NCBI GenBank assembly: GCA_002383605.1
Contig: DFYK01000027.1
Coordinates: 1 to 30,854 of the forward strand
Origin: Proteiniphilum sp. UBA4084
GTDB taxonomy: Bacteria > Bacteroidota > Bacteroidia > Bacteroidales > Dysgonomonadaceae
Length of the DNA stretch: 30,854 nt
Direction of reading: 5' to 3'
Below the pieces are notes generated by a model, which saw only the letters and a program-made list of their open reading frames with translations, was not told where the DNA came from and did no database searches. Of the stretch, positions 1 to 7,910 are shown piece by piece (positions within the stretch are counted from its first letter, which is position 1; every line of letters begins with the position of its first letter). The position numbers and the translations under genes were made by a program.

Positions 1-2
1 AC

Positions 3-3000
3 TCAGGCTCGTTGGGTCACAACAGTATCTCAGACATTGTGCAGGATTTTGAGGGAAACTACTGGATTTCGACCATTGGAGGAGGGATTGATAAACTATC
101 CAAATACAATCTTTCCCATCCCAGGTTTGAGCATTTCACAACCGAAAATTCAGGATTACTCTCCGATGACATTCAGGATCTTTGCCTTGATCCTGTCAGA
201 AATTCTATCTGGATATGCAACAGACGCAACATCCAGATTCTGGATTTCTCCACCAACCTCATAAGCCGTCTTCAATTCTATACACGATCGCATGAGATTC
301 CGGAACACATGAATGCGATCTTTGTGGATTCACAATCACGCTTGTGGATTGGTGGGAACGGGATCCACATCATCGATTTGAAAGATTACAGGAATGGATA
401 TGAATGCATTTCCTACACCCAAAAGCTGGACGACCCCGAGAGCAAGGTCAAGGAGAAAATCACCTGTATTCTGGAAACCAAAGACCGTGAAATTTATTTG
501 GGTAGCATGGGAAATGGCATCTATCAGCTCGATAAGGTTCGTTCAAATGGTGTCTACACTTTCACCAACTATGCGGGTCGTTCCGGGCTGTCCGACACCA
601 GTATTTCAAACCTGATAGAAGATGGATACGGAAACATATGGATCAGTACATTGAAAGGAATCTACCTCTTCAATGCCTTTACAAAAAGAGCCACCAAGTT
701 CGATGAAGAAGAGGGACTGCAGGTGCAGCAGTTCTACAAAAGGGCGGGATGCAAAACAGCCAATAACCGAATGATCCTGGGCTCCACCAACGGTCTGGTT
801 TCATACAGCTCCATGGTCCACTTTCCCAAAAAGAAGGAAAGAGTGGTGACCCTGACCAGTTTCTATTGTGATGGCATGGAATTGATCCCCTTTATGCACG
901 AGAAAAATCTCTCCACTTCCATCACCCAGGCGAAGGAAATACACCTCTATCCGCCACACAATTCTTTTGAACTGAGCTACAGCAGTCTCGAGTATACGGG
1001 TCAGGGTAAGATTTATTATTTTCATCGCATTCTGGAACTGAATGAAAAAGTGAATGTGGGCCTCACCAGGAGAAATGCACGATACACCAATCTGCATGCC
1101 GGTAAATATACTTTTGAAGTATGGTGTACCAATTACGACAACTCCTGGTCGTCGGAGCGCACACATCTCTCCATCATTGTACATCCCCCTTTTTATCAGA
1201 CTGCCTGGTTTTATTCGCTGATTGCTTTGTTTTTAATCTCAGTTGTATCTTACAGCCTCTATGGGTATTACCAACGACAAAAAAAGATTCAGCACATGCT
1301 GAAAGAAAAAATTGGTGATCGCACAGCTGCACTCACCAAGACCATTGAGGAACTGGAACTCATACAGCGTGAAATCATCGAGAAAAACGAACAATTGCAA
1401 ATCCAGAACGAGGAGATTAATCAACAAAAAAATGCAATCTATGAGATGTCCCTGCAAATGGAACAACTGAACAAGGATAAAATATCCTATTTCACCAATA
1501 TAGCCCATGAGTTCAAGACACCACTGACTCTTATTCTGGGTCCTACCGGGCAACTCATACAAGATGCGGAGAACCTCGAAAAAAAGGAGAGCCTTGACAT
1601 GATCAACCGAAACGCCCGTTATCTCCTTTCCATGGTAAATCAACTGATCGACCTACAGAAAATCGACACCAATAATCTGATGCTACACCCGGTTCAATTT
1701 AACCTGGTTGACCTGTTGAATCAGACCGTTGCCGATTTTTCAGGACTGATGCAGCAGAGGGGTATGCATACAGAAATCAGATACCGGCTCAAGCATACAG
1801 ATGTGGTAACAGACAGGGATAATATTCACAAGATTCTGTTCAACTTACTTTCAAATGCCGTCAAATATACACCCGACAAAGGTAAAGTGACGCTTCATGC
1901 CGCTCAGTTTTTCGACCGCTCCTCCGGTGAACTGATGCAATACATTGCAGTCAACAATAGTGGCAGTACAATTAACAGTCAGGAAACAGAAAAGATTTTT
2001 GACCGATTTTACCAGATTCCAGGTCAGCAGAAATATGCACAATTCGGACAAAGCAGTACCGGCATTGGATTGCACATCGTGAAGGAGATTGTCACCTTAC
2101 TGAATGGTCAAATCTCGGTAAAGTCATCTGCCAAAAAAGGGGTCACTTTCCGTTTCTACTTCCCCATTGCGATCGCTGGACAATCAGAAGAATCTGTTAT
2201 CCAGGAAACAGAACAGCCTCTTTCAACGGCAGACATCATTCCTCCCTTCATTCCTATAGACCGGGATAAACCCAATTTACTTTTGGTGGAGGACAATCCG
2301 GATATGCGTGCTTACATCAAGAAAATACTGCTTCCCCGTTTTAATGTGGCCGAAGCAAATAACGGAGAAACAGGTTTGGAAGCGGCCAGGAAAATATTAC
2401 CGGACTTCATTGTTTCTGATTTGATGATGCCGTTATGCAACGGGGCAACTCTATGCAGAAGAATACGAGAGAATCTTGAATTATGCCATATCCCTTTTTT
2501 GCTGTTGACCGCAAACTCAAGCGAGAAAGCTTATATAGAGAGTTTCGAAAACGGCATCGATGGATATATCACCAAACCTTTTGAGGAATCACTTCTCCTG
2601 GCACAAATAGAATCGATCATGAAAAACCGCGACCTTCGCCAGCAAAAGTTTATTGAGAGCGGGATGAATTTGTCTGAACTGGACGCAGGATATTCTGATC
2701 AGCAGTTTATGAAAGAGGTCATCGGGATCATAGAGACAAACTACGAGGATTCCAATTTTGGTGTAAAGGAACTCGTCGCCCATCTGAACATGAGTTATAC
2801 CATTGTATATAAAAAATTTGTCTCATTGACTGGTGTACCACCCGTCAAATTTCTACTGCTCTACCGATTAAAAGTTGCCAAAATCATTTTGGAACGAAAT
2901 AAACACAACAATGTAATTGTTTCTGAAATAGCCTACCGTGTGGGTTTTAATGATCCGAAATATTTTACACGCTGTTTTGTAAAGCAATATAATATGACTC

Positions 3001-3023
3001 CCAGCACCATCATCCATCAGTAA
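3..3023 (+). CDS. Hybrid two-component system sensor/regulator (HTCS), 5' end cut by window
   Basis: One-protein sensor kinase and transcription factor that detects a glycan breakdown product in the periplasm and switches on the locus. The reading frame is open from base 3, so the true start lies upstream; the TTG at 12 is not a credible start. In order: beta-propeller blades (repeated GNIWIST/LWIG motifs, to about base 820), a Y_Y_Y domain (about 950-1190), one membrane helix (about 1206-1270), a coiled-coil linker, a HisKA domain with phospho-His in the IAHEFKTPLTLI motif (codon 1506-1508), an HATPase with N box (about 1830-1880) and a GIGL G box (about 2060), a receiver (about 2265-2620; acceptor Asp in SDLMMP, codon 2418-2420; Lys in YITKP), and a C-terminal AraC-type helix-turn-helix (about 2700-3020). 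Complete HTCS proteins usually exceed 1300 residues, so roughly a quarter is missing. Its place beside a xylan locus implies it controls that locus (inference). Confidence 0.95.
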   Translation, partial: SGSLGHNSISDIVQDFEGNYWISTIGGGIDKLSKYNLSHPRFEHFTTENSGLLSDDIQDLCLDPVRNSIWICNRRNIQILDFSTNLISRLQFYTRSHEIPEHMNAIFVDSQSRLWIGGNGIHIIDLKDYRNGYECISYTQKLDDPESKVKEKITCILETKDREIYLGSMGNGIYQLDKVRSNGVYTFTNYAGRSGLSDTSISNLIEDGYGNIWISTLKGIYLFNAFTKRATKFDEEEGLQVQQFYKRAGCKTANNRMILGSTNGLVSYSSMVHFPKKKERVVTLTSFYCDGMELIPFMHEKNLSTSITQAKEIHLYPPHNSFELSYSSLEYTGQGKIYYFHRILELNEKVNVGLTRRNARYTNLHAGKYTFEVWCTNYDNSWSSERTHLSIIVHPPFYQTAWFYSLIALFLISVVSYSLYGYYQRQKKIQHMLKEKIGDRTAALTKTIEELELIQREIIEKNEQLQIQNEEINQQKNAIYEMSLQMEQLNKDKISYFTNIAHEFKTPLTLILGPTGQLIQDAENLEKKESLDMINRNARYLLSMVNQLIDLQKIDTNNLMLHPVQFNLVDLLNQTVADFSGLMQQRGMHTEIRYRLKHTDVVTDRDNIHKILFNLLSNAVKYTPDKGKVTLHAAQFFDRSSGELMQYIAVNNSGSTINSQETEKIFDRFYQIPGQQKYAQFGQSSTGIGLHIVKEIVTLLNGQISVKSSAKKGVTFRFYFPIAIAGQSEESVIQETEQPLSTADIIPPFIPIDRDKPNLLLVEDNPDMRAYIKKILLPRFNVAEANNGETGLEAARKILPDFIVSDLMMPLCNGATLCRRIRENLELCHIPFLLLTANSSEKAYIESFENGIDGYITKPFEESLLLAQIESIMKNRDLRQQKFIESGMNLSELDAGYSDQQFMKEVIGIIETNYEDSNFGVKELVAHLNMSYTIVYKKFVSLTGVPPVKFLLLYRLKVAKIILERNKHNNVIVSEIAYRVGFNDPKYFTRCFVKQYNMTPSTIIHQ

Positions 3024-3039
3024 TCGTCATAATGCCGAT

Positions 3040-3056
3040 GCGTGACCCTCACGTAC
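3040..3056. terminator. Small hairpin between convergent genes, possible bidirectional terminator
   Basis: A short inverted repeat (CGTGA, 3-base loop CCC, TCACG; extendable by one wobble and one T-A pair) lies in the 37-base gap between the convergent HTCS and GH43 stop codons. No T-tract follows on either strand, so termination here is only suggested by the position. Confidence 0.3.
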
Positions 3057-3060
3057 AAAC

Positions 3061-4404
3061 CTATTCAAAACCAACCCAGTCTATTTCTAAATCCCCTTCA
3101 TTCAAAAGGGAGAGCTGCAAATCGTGAATACCTTCAACCACGCTTTCTAACGGCACGCTGATCTCCTGCCACTTTTTGTCGCTAGCCACATTGAACGTTG
3201 CCACGACCCTGTTATCGGGTTCAATGGAACGAAGACACGCACTACCTCCCGTTCTGCTAAACACCCGAATCTTCACCTTACTCAGATTTTCTTTTCCAAA
3301 ATCCACCCGACTGTAGCGTGCCCAGGAATTTTTCTCGTTGAGAATAAGCTTCCACCCCTCAAACAGATTGTCTTTGTTCAAATAGTCGATCGAGACGCCT
3401 GTGGGACTGATAGCGGTGTATCTGTCAAGCTGGATATGTTGCGCCTTTGCAGGTGTGATACCTACACCACGGAGAGAAGGAATGACTTTCTGAATAGAAC
3501 CATCGGGGTCGAAAAAAAGTGAATCGATCCGTGTCGATCTGTTTTTGTCGAAAGCTGGTGAATAGTCGTTGTGATGGTAGAAGAGGTACCACTGACCTTT
3601 GTATTCCACAATGGAGTGATGATTGGTCCAGCATTCCACAGGCGATTCATCCATGATAACGCCTCGGAATTTGAAAGGCCCTTTCGGATTTTCTCCTGTA
3701 GCATATGCCAGTACTTCGGTCTTCTCGCGTACCCATGGGAAAGTATAATAATAGATATCATTTCGCTTAAATACAAAAGGACCTTCCTTGAAACCTTCGG
3801 GCAACCCTTCAATTTGCTGTGGTTCTCCCTCGATCTCCAGCATGTTCTTCTTGAGTTTCGCCACAGACATGCCGTGTCCAGACCAATAGAGATAAGCCTC
3901 CCCGTCATCGTCAATTAATACACAAGGATCGATACCCGAGACTCCTGCAATGGGATGCTCCTCCGGTATGAAAGGGCCGTAGGGCTTATCGGATGTGGCC
4001 ACGCCGATGGCAAATCCTCTTCGTTGTTCACCCGCCGGTGTCGAAGGAAAATAGAAATAATACTTCCCATTTTGGTACACACAATCGGGTGCCCACATAG
4101 CGTATGAACCGGGAGCAACCCACGGTATGTTCTCCTGGCTCACGATCACACCGTGGTCATGCCAGTCTACTAGATTTTCCGATGAAAAAACATGATAATC
4201 CTCCATACAGAACCATTCCTTCAAACGTTCAACAGGACTGGGTATATCGTGCGATGGATAAAGATACACTTTTCCTTCAAAAATCCGGGCCGTGGGGTCT
4301 GCAGTATACTGATTGCTGATAATGGGATTTTGTCCGCTAACGGTTATGCTGCATAAGATAAAAAGAATGAAAATTCCCCTATTCAATCGTCCAATTTTGT
4401 TCAT
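3061..4404 (-). CDS. Secreted GH43 glycosidase (beta-xylosidase/alpha-L-arabinofuranosidase type) with C-terminal CBM6-like domain
   Basis: Predicted to remove arabinose or xylose units from xylan fragments, probably in the periplasm. The 447-residue protein begins with a type I signal peptide (cleavage near SG-Q25). The five-blade GH43 domain covers about residues 26-320. The three family carboxylates are visible: general base D36 in TADPTARI, pKa modulator D159 in SGIDPCVL and general acid E207 in KEGPFVF. The C-terminal 120 residues form a beta-sandwich with the CBM6-like pattern ARYSRVDFG...DWVGF. The architecture resembles the GH43_1 plus CBM6 enzymes of Bacteroidota xylan loci; the subfamily is recalled from family knowledge and not proven here. 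It is transcribed opposite to the rest of the locus and shares the 372-base divergent region with the first susC gene. Confidence 0.88.
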   Translation of the reverse strand: MNKIGRLNRGIFILFILCSITVSGQNPIISNQYTADPTARIFEGKVYLYPSHDIPSPVERLKEWFCMEDYHVFSSENLVDWHDHGVIVSQENIPWVAPGSYAMWAPDCVYQNGKYYFYFPSTPAGEQRRGFAIGVATSDKPYGPFIPEEHPIAGVSGIDPCVLIDDDGEAYLYWSGHGMSVAKLKKNMLEIEGEPQQIEGLPEGFKEGPFVFKRNDIYYYTFPWVREKTEVLAYATGENPKGPFKFRGVIMDESPVECWTNHHSIVEYKGQWYLFYHHNDYSPAFDKNRSTRIDSLFFDPDGSIQKVIPSLRGVGITPAKAQHIQLDRYTAISPTGVSIDYLNKDNLFEGWKLILNEKNSWARYSRVDFGKENLSKVKIRVFSRTGGSACLRSIEPDNRVVATFNVASDKKWQEISVPLESVVEGIHDLQLSLLNEGDLEIDWVGFE

Positions 4405-4452
4405 ATTACTTAAAAAAATAAGTTATACAATAAATTTTACTACTTTATTTTA

Positions 4453-4460
4453 CAAAAATA
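4453..4460 (-). promoter_or_regulatory. Candidate -7 element for the GH43 gene
   Basis: Read on the minus strand, this octamer is TATTTTTG and fits the Bacteroidota -7 consensus TAnnTTTG. It lies about 49 bases upstream of the GH43 start codon. No convincing -33 TTTG is seen at the usual spacing. The sequence is AT-rich, so a chance match is possible. Confidence 0.4.
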
Positions 4461-4612
4461 GGTGTTTATCACTTAAAACGTGGGGAATAATCTTTTCAAA
4501 GAGGGGACAGAGATCTCTTACCTCTTCAATCATAGAGGAGTTTTTATATTTTTAGGAGGATATTTCTTTTTTTAATAAAATAATCCACCATTCAAAAAGA
4601 TTTTTTTACTTA

Positions 4613-4631
4613 CAAACCGACACCAAACCGA
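4613..4631 (+). repeat. Direct repeat CAAACCGA x2, 11-bp period, candidate activator site
   Basis: The octamer CAAACCGA occurs at 4613-4620 and again at 4624-4631, one DNA turn apart, and directly abuts the TAATTTTG -7 box. It occupies the place where a -33 element would be expected. A directly repeated half-site on one DNA face is typical of AraC-family activators, such as the output domain of the neighbouring HTCS. The assignment to that HTCS is inference. Confidence 0.5.
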
Positions 4632-4639
4632 TAATTTTG
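4632..4639 (+). promoter_or_regulatory. Candidate -7 element for the first susC-like operon
   Basis: TAATTTTG is an exact match to the Bacteroidota -7 consensus TAnnTTTG. A start a few bases downstream would give an untranslated leader of about 130 bases before the susC ATG at 4777. No good -33 TTTG is present, which fits a promoter that depends on an activator. Confidence 0.5.
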
Positions 4640-4736
4640 TGAACCAGTAAAAAAGAAGACACCTTCTTCCTTTCATACCATATTCATGTGCAAGCATTTT
4701 TTTTGAAATTTATACGAATCAGCTTGTTAATTTTTT

Positions 4737-4776
4737 ATTTTATTAATTCTATTTCTATTTTATTAATTTTATTTCT
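4737..4776 (+). repeat. 20-bp tandem duplication immediately before the susC start codon
   Basis: Bases 4737-4756 and 4757-4776 are two adjacent 20-base copies that differ at one base (C at 4749, T at 4769). The second copy ends directly before the ATG. Both copies contain only A, T and C, so the leader has no Shine-Dalgarno sequence; initiation probably relies on an unstructured A/T-rich leader, as is common in Bacteroidota. Confidence 0.85.
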
Positions 4777-7700
4777 ATGAATAAAAGAGTATTGTTCTTA
4801 TTTTTTGGACTATGTCTATGTTTCAGCTCTTTTGCACAAATGCAGATAAGAGGTATTGTGACAGACATACAAGGCGAACCTGTTCCGGGAGTTACCGTAC
4901 TGGAACTGGGAACGCAAAAAGGGGTCATAACCGATATTGACGGTCGCTACAGCATATCGGTACAGGGAACAGCATCCACGCTGCAATTTTCTTTCGTAGG
5001 CATGGAAACCAGGGAAATTGCTGTAGGCAACCGGTCTGTAATCGACGTGGTGCTGAATGAAGTTTCCACTGACCTTGACGAACTCATCGTAGTAGGTTAT
5101 GGTACCATGCGTAAGAGTGATGTCTCCGGTGCTATCTCGTCAGTCAGATCCGATGCACTGCAGAACATCATCACCTCAGACGCGGCGGCAGCCATGCAAG
5201 GTAAAGCTTCCGGTGTGCAGGTTTTGAGTAATTCCGGTGCCCCCGGTCAGGGTGCCACCATCCGGGTGCGTGGTTATTCCTCGAATTCAGGCGAGATCGG
5301 TCCGCTTCTGATTGTGGACGGGTTGCAGGTGGACAACATCCAGTACCTGGATCCCTCGATGATTGAATCCATTGAAATATTGAAAGATGCCGCTTCTGCA
5401 GCCATTTATGGTGCGCAGGCCGGAAATGGCGTGGTGTTGGTTACCACCAAAACAGGGGCATTGGCCAAAGGGAGTTCCAGTATTTCCTACGACGTGAGTT
5501 ACGCCAACCAGAGACTGGCACGTCATCCGCAAATATTCGGAGCTGAAGATTTCATTGCATACAAAAAGATGTCCGGTCTGCCCATTGAAACGCAGTTGGA
5601 AACAAACCATTATGATGGCACCGACACCGACTGGTTTGATGCAGTCTTTGCTCCTTCATGGAGTCAGAAACACACAATGACCTTCCAGGGTGGCAACAAC
5701 CAGGGAAACTATTTTACCTCGATCAATTATATCCACAACGATGGTATTGTAAAAGGTGACAAGGATGTGTATAAACGCCTCTCGGCCCAGATCAATGCCG
5801 ACTACAACATCAAGAAATGGTTGCAGGTGGGGACCAACAACTCCATCGAGAAATGGTCGACCAAGTCTGTTCCCCATATGACACAGTACGGATCACTGAT
5901 GAATTCCGTACTGACACTCGATCCGCTGACGCCGGTATATTATTCCAGTCCGGATCAATTTGCGCCGACCATGAAACAAGCGTATGATGAAGGCAAGATC
6001 ATCCTCAGGGATCCCGATAACGGGCTCTACTATGCCACTTCCAAGTATATTACCGACGATAGCGGGAACCCCCTTCTGCAAAGGGACCGAGTTGATTCCG
6101 AAAATAGAGGTGTCACCCTCCGGGGTATGATCTTTGGCAACCTGAAACCCGTGAAGGGACTGATCATCACCTCCCGTCTGGGATACAGGATTGCACAGAG
6201 CAACGAACACAGATTCAATACACCCTATTATGCCACTCCGCAAGCCAAGTCGGATGATTACAACATTTCTGCCAATACAAACACCAGTCTCTATTATCAG
6301 TTTGAAAACTTTGCCAATTACAACATCACCCTCGATCAGCATGTAATCACTGCCATGGGTGGTATGTCATACATTGAGAACAACTGGGACAATGTGAGCA
6401 CCAGCGCGCAGGGCCCGGATATTCTGACAGGATACGAACCGAATTTCCGTTATATGGATTACGTGAAAAGCAACATGGTGGACGGACAGGAGAAGACGGT
6501 GAAGAGCTTCGGCAATCTACCAGGTAAATCAGCACAAATATCCTATTTCGGACGTATTGTCTATACTTTTGACAATCGCTACACCCTTCAGGCAAACTTC
6601 CGTGCCGACGCTTTCGATTCCTCCAAATTGCCCGCCGACAATCGCTGGGGCTATTTTCCTTCCTTCTCTGCAGGGTGGAACGTCAGCAACGAAAAGTTTT
6701 TCACAGAAAATATCAATATGGATACCTTTTCATTCCTGAGGCTCCGTGCTTCCTGGGGACGTAATGGTAACATCAATGTACTCAACAACTACAAGTACAG
6801 CACCACCATCGCTTACAACAGCTCCTGGTACCAGTATGGCGTGGAGGACAGCGGTCCCTCATACGGTTCAAAACCTTCCGGCCTGGCCAACCCGAATCTC
6901 AAATGGGAAACCTCAGAACAGCTCGACCTGGGTGTGGAAATGAGGTTCCTGAGAAACAGACTTGCTTTCTCCGCAGACTACTACGACAAAAAGACCAAGG
7001 ATTTGCTGGTAAATATCAATCCTGTTCCTGAACTGGGTGTGGCAGAAACGACGGTCAATGCAGGTTCGGTTCTCAACAGGGGGTTTGAGTTGGAAGCATC
7101 CTGGAGAGACAATATCGGCAAGGACTTCAGTTACTCTGTCAGCGCCAACTTCTCCACCTTGCACAACGAAGTCACTTACCTCGATCCCTCCATTTCTCGT
7201 CTGGAAGGTGCCACCGGTGGTGTAGACGGGACCAATAACCCGATCCGCACAGCGTTCGAGGTTGGGTATCCTATCTGGTATTTCAGAGGATACCAGTATG
7301 AAGGAGTAAACCCTGAAACGGGTGAAGCCATCCTCACGGATGTCAATAGTGATGGCAATATCTCAGATGGCGATATGACCTATCTGGGAAAAGCAATACC
7401 CGATTTCACCTATGGTCTGAACATCAGTCTGGCATACAAGGGACTGGACCTGAATATATTTGGTGCCGGCGTAGGGGGTAACAACATCTTCTCCGTATTG
7501 TATCGTGCGGATACACCCATGCGCAACTCGCTGAAATATTACTACGACAACGCCTGGACTCCTGACAACAAGAGCGCTTCCATGCCCAATCCACAGGCAG
7601 TTGCCACCGACTGGCACTTCTGGGGTTCTTCCGCTTCCATGTTCAACGGAGCCTACTTCAAGATCAAACAGCTCCTGATCGGTTATACACTTCCGGAAGA

Positions 7701-7893
7701 AATCACCCAAAAGGCATTGATCAACAAACTGAGACTCTATGTCTCGCTGGATGATTTCTTTACCTTCACCAAATACCCCGGCGTAGACCCTGAAACGGCT
7801 ACTGTGAGCACTGCCCCTCAACGCGCAGGTTTTGACAACGGTACCTATCCCCAATCGAAAAAGGTTACATTTGGCCTTAACATCACATTCTAA
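4777..7893 (+). CDS. SusC-like TonB-dependent outer-membrane transporter (first pair)
   Basis: Imports oligosaccharides across the outer membrane using TonB energy, with the following SusD-like protein as its lid. The 1038-residue protein has a type I signal peptide (cleavage near FA20-Q21), a CarboxypepD_reg-like domain at about residues 24-99 (RGIVTDIQGEPVPGVTV, YSISV), a TonB-box-like stretch DELIVVGYGT at about 101-109, the plug domain (VRGYSSNSGEIGPLLIVDG; ILKDAASAAIYG; GVVLVTTK) and a 22-strand-type barrel ending in Phe. A DVNSDGNISDGD loop late in the barrel looks like a calcium-binding loop. Length and domain order are normal for SusC. A xylan-derived substrate is inferred from the locus only. 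The SusD gene follows after 17 bases, so the two are cotranscribed. Confidence 0.96.
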   Translation: MNKRVLFLFFGLCLCFSSFAQMQIRGIVTDIQGEPVPGVTVLELGTQKGVITDIDGRYSISVQGTASTLQFSFVGMETREIAVGNRSVIDVVLNEVSTDLDELIVVGYGTMRKSDVSGAISSVRSDALQNIITSDAAAAMQGKASGVQVLSNSGAPGQGATIRVRGYSSNSGEIGPLLIVDGLQVDNIQYLDPSMIESIEILKDAASAAIYGAQAGNGVVLVTTKTGALAKGSSSISYDVSYANQRLARHPQIFGAEDFIAYKKMSGLPIETQLETNHYDGTDTDWFDAVFAPSWSQKHTMTFQGGNNQGNYFTSINYIHNDGIVKGDKDVYKRLSAQINADYNIKKWLQVGTNNSIEKWSTKSVPHMTQYGSLMNSVLTLDPLTPVYYSSPDQFAPTMKQAYDEGKIILRDPDNGLYYATSKYITDDSGNPLLQRDRVDSENRGVTLRGMIFGNLKPVKGLIITSRLGYRIAQSNEHRFNTPYYATPQAKSDDYNISANTNTSLYYQFENFANYNITLDQHVITAMGGMSYIENNWDNVSTSAQGPDILTGYEPNFRYMDYVKSNMVDGQEKTVKSFGNLPGKSAQISYFGRIVYTFDNRYTLQANFRADAFDSSKLPADNRWGYFPSFSAGWNVSNEKFFTENINMDTFSFLRLRASWGRNGNINVLNNYKYSTTIAYNSSWYQYGVEDSGPSYGSKPSGLANPNLKWETSEQLDLGVEMRFLRNRLAFSADYYDKKTKDLLVNINPVPELGVAETTVNAGSVLNRGFELEASWRDNIGKDFSYSVSANFSTLHNEVTYLDPSISRLEGATGGVDGTNNPIRTAFEVGYPIWYFRGYQYEGVNPETGEAILTDVNSDGNISDGDMTYLGKAIPDFTYGLNISLAYKGLDLNIFGAGVGGNNIFSVLYRADTPMRNSLKYYYDNAWTPDNKSASMPNPQAVATDWHFWGSSASMFNGAYFKIKQLLIGYTLPEEITQKALINKLRLYVSLDDFFTFTKYPGVDPETATVSTAPQRAGFDNGTYPQSKKVTFGLNITF

Positions 7894-7910
7894 TTCAATA
7901 CATTATCCAT

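Larger units (their letters stand above)
4405..4776. promoter_or_regulatory. Divergent control region between GH43 and first susC-like gene
   Basis: A 372-base, very AT-rich region with no credible gene; an 80-codon ORF at 4313-4555 overlaps the GH43 gene and has no recognisable features. It contains a -7-like box for each direction, an 11-bp-phased direct repeat, two ACTTAAAA octamers (4408-4415 and 4471-4478), a 10-bp palindrome (4509-4518), a weak hairpin (4521-4538) and a 20-bp tandem duplication that ends at the susC start codon. Confidence 0.7.

Noticed and set aside
4509..4538. AGAGATCTCT palindrome and a CCTCT/AGAGG hairpin followed by T-rich sequence
   Set aside because: The stems are only five bases long, and there is no gene upstream on the plus strand to terminate; insufficient for a call.
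4313..4555. 80-codon plus-strand ORF in the divergent region
   Set aside because: It overlaps the start of the GH43 gene on the other strand, has no recognisable motif, and its AT-rich part follows intergenic composition.
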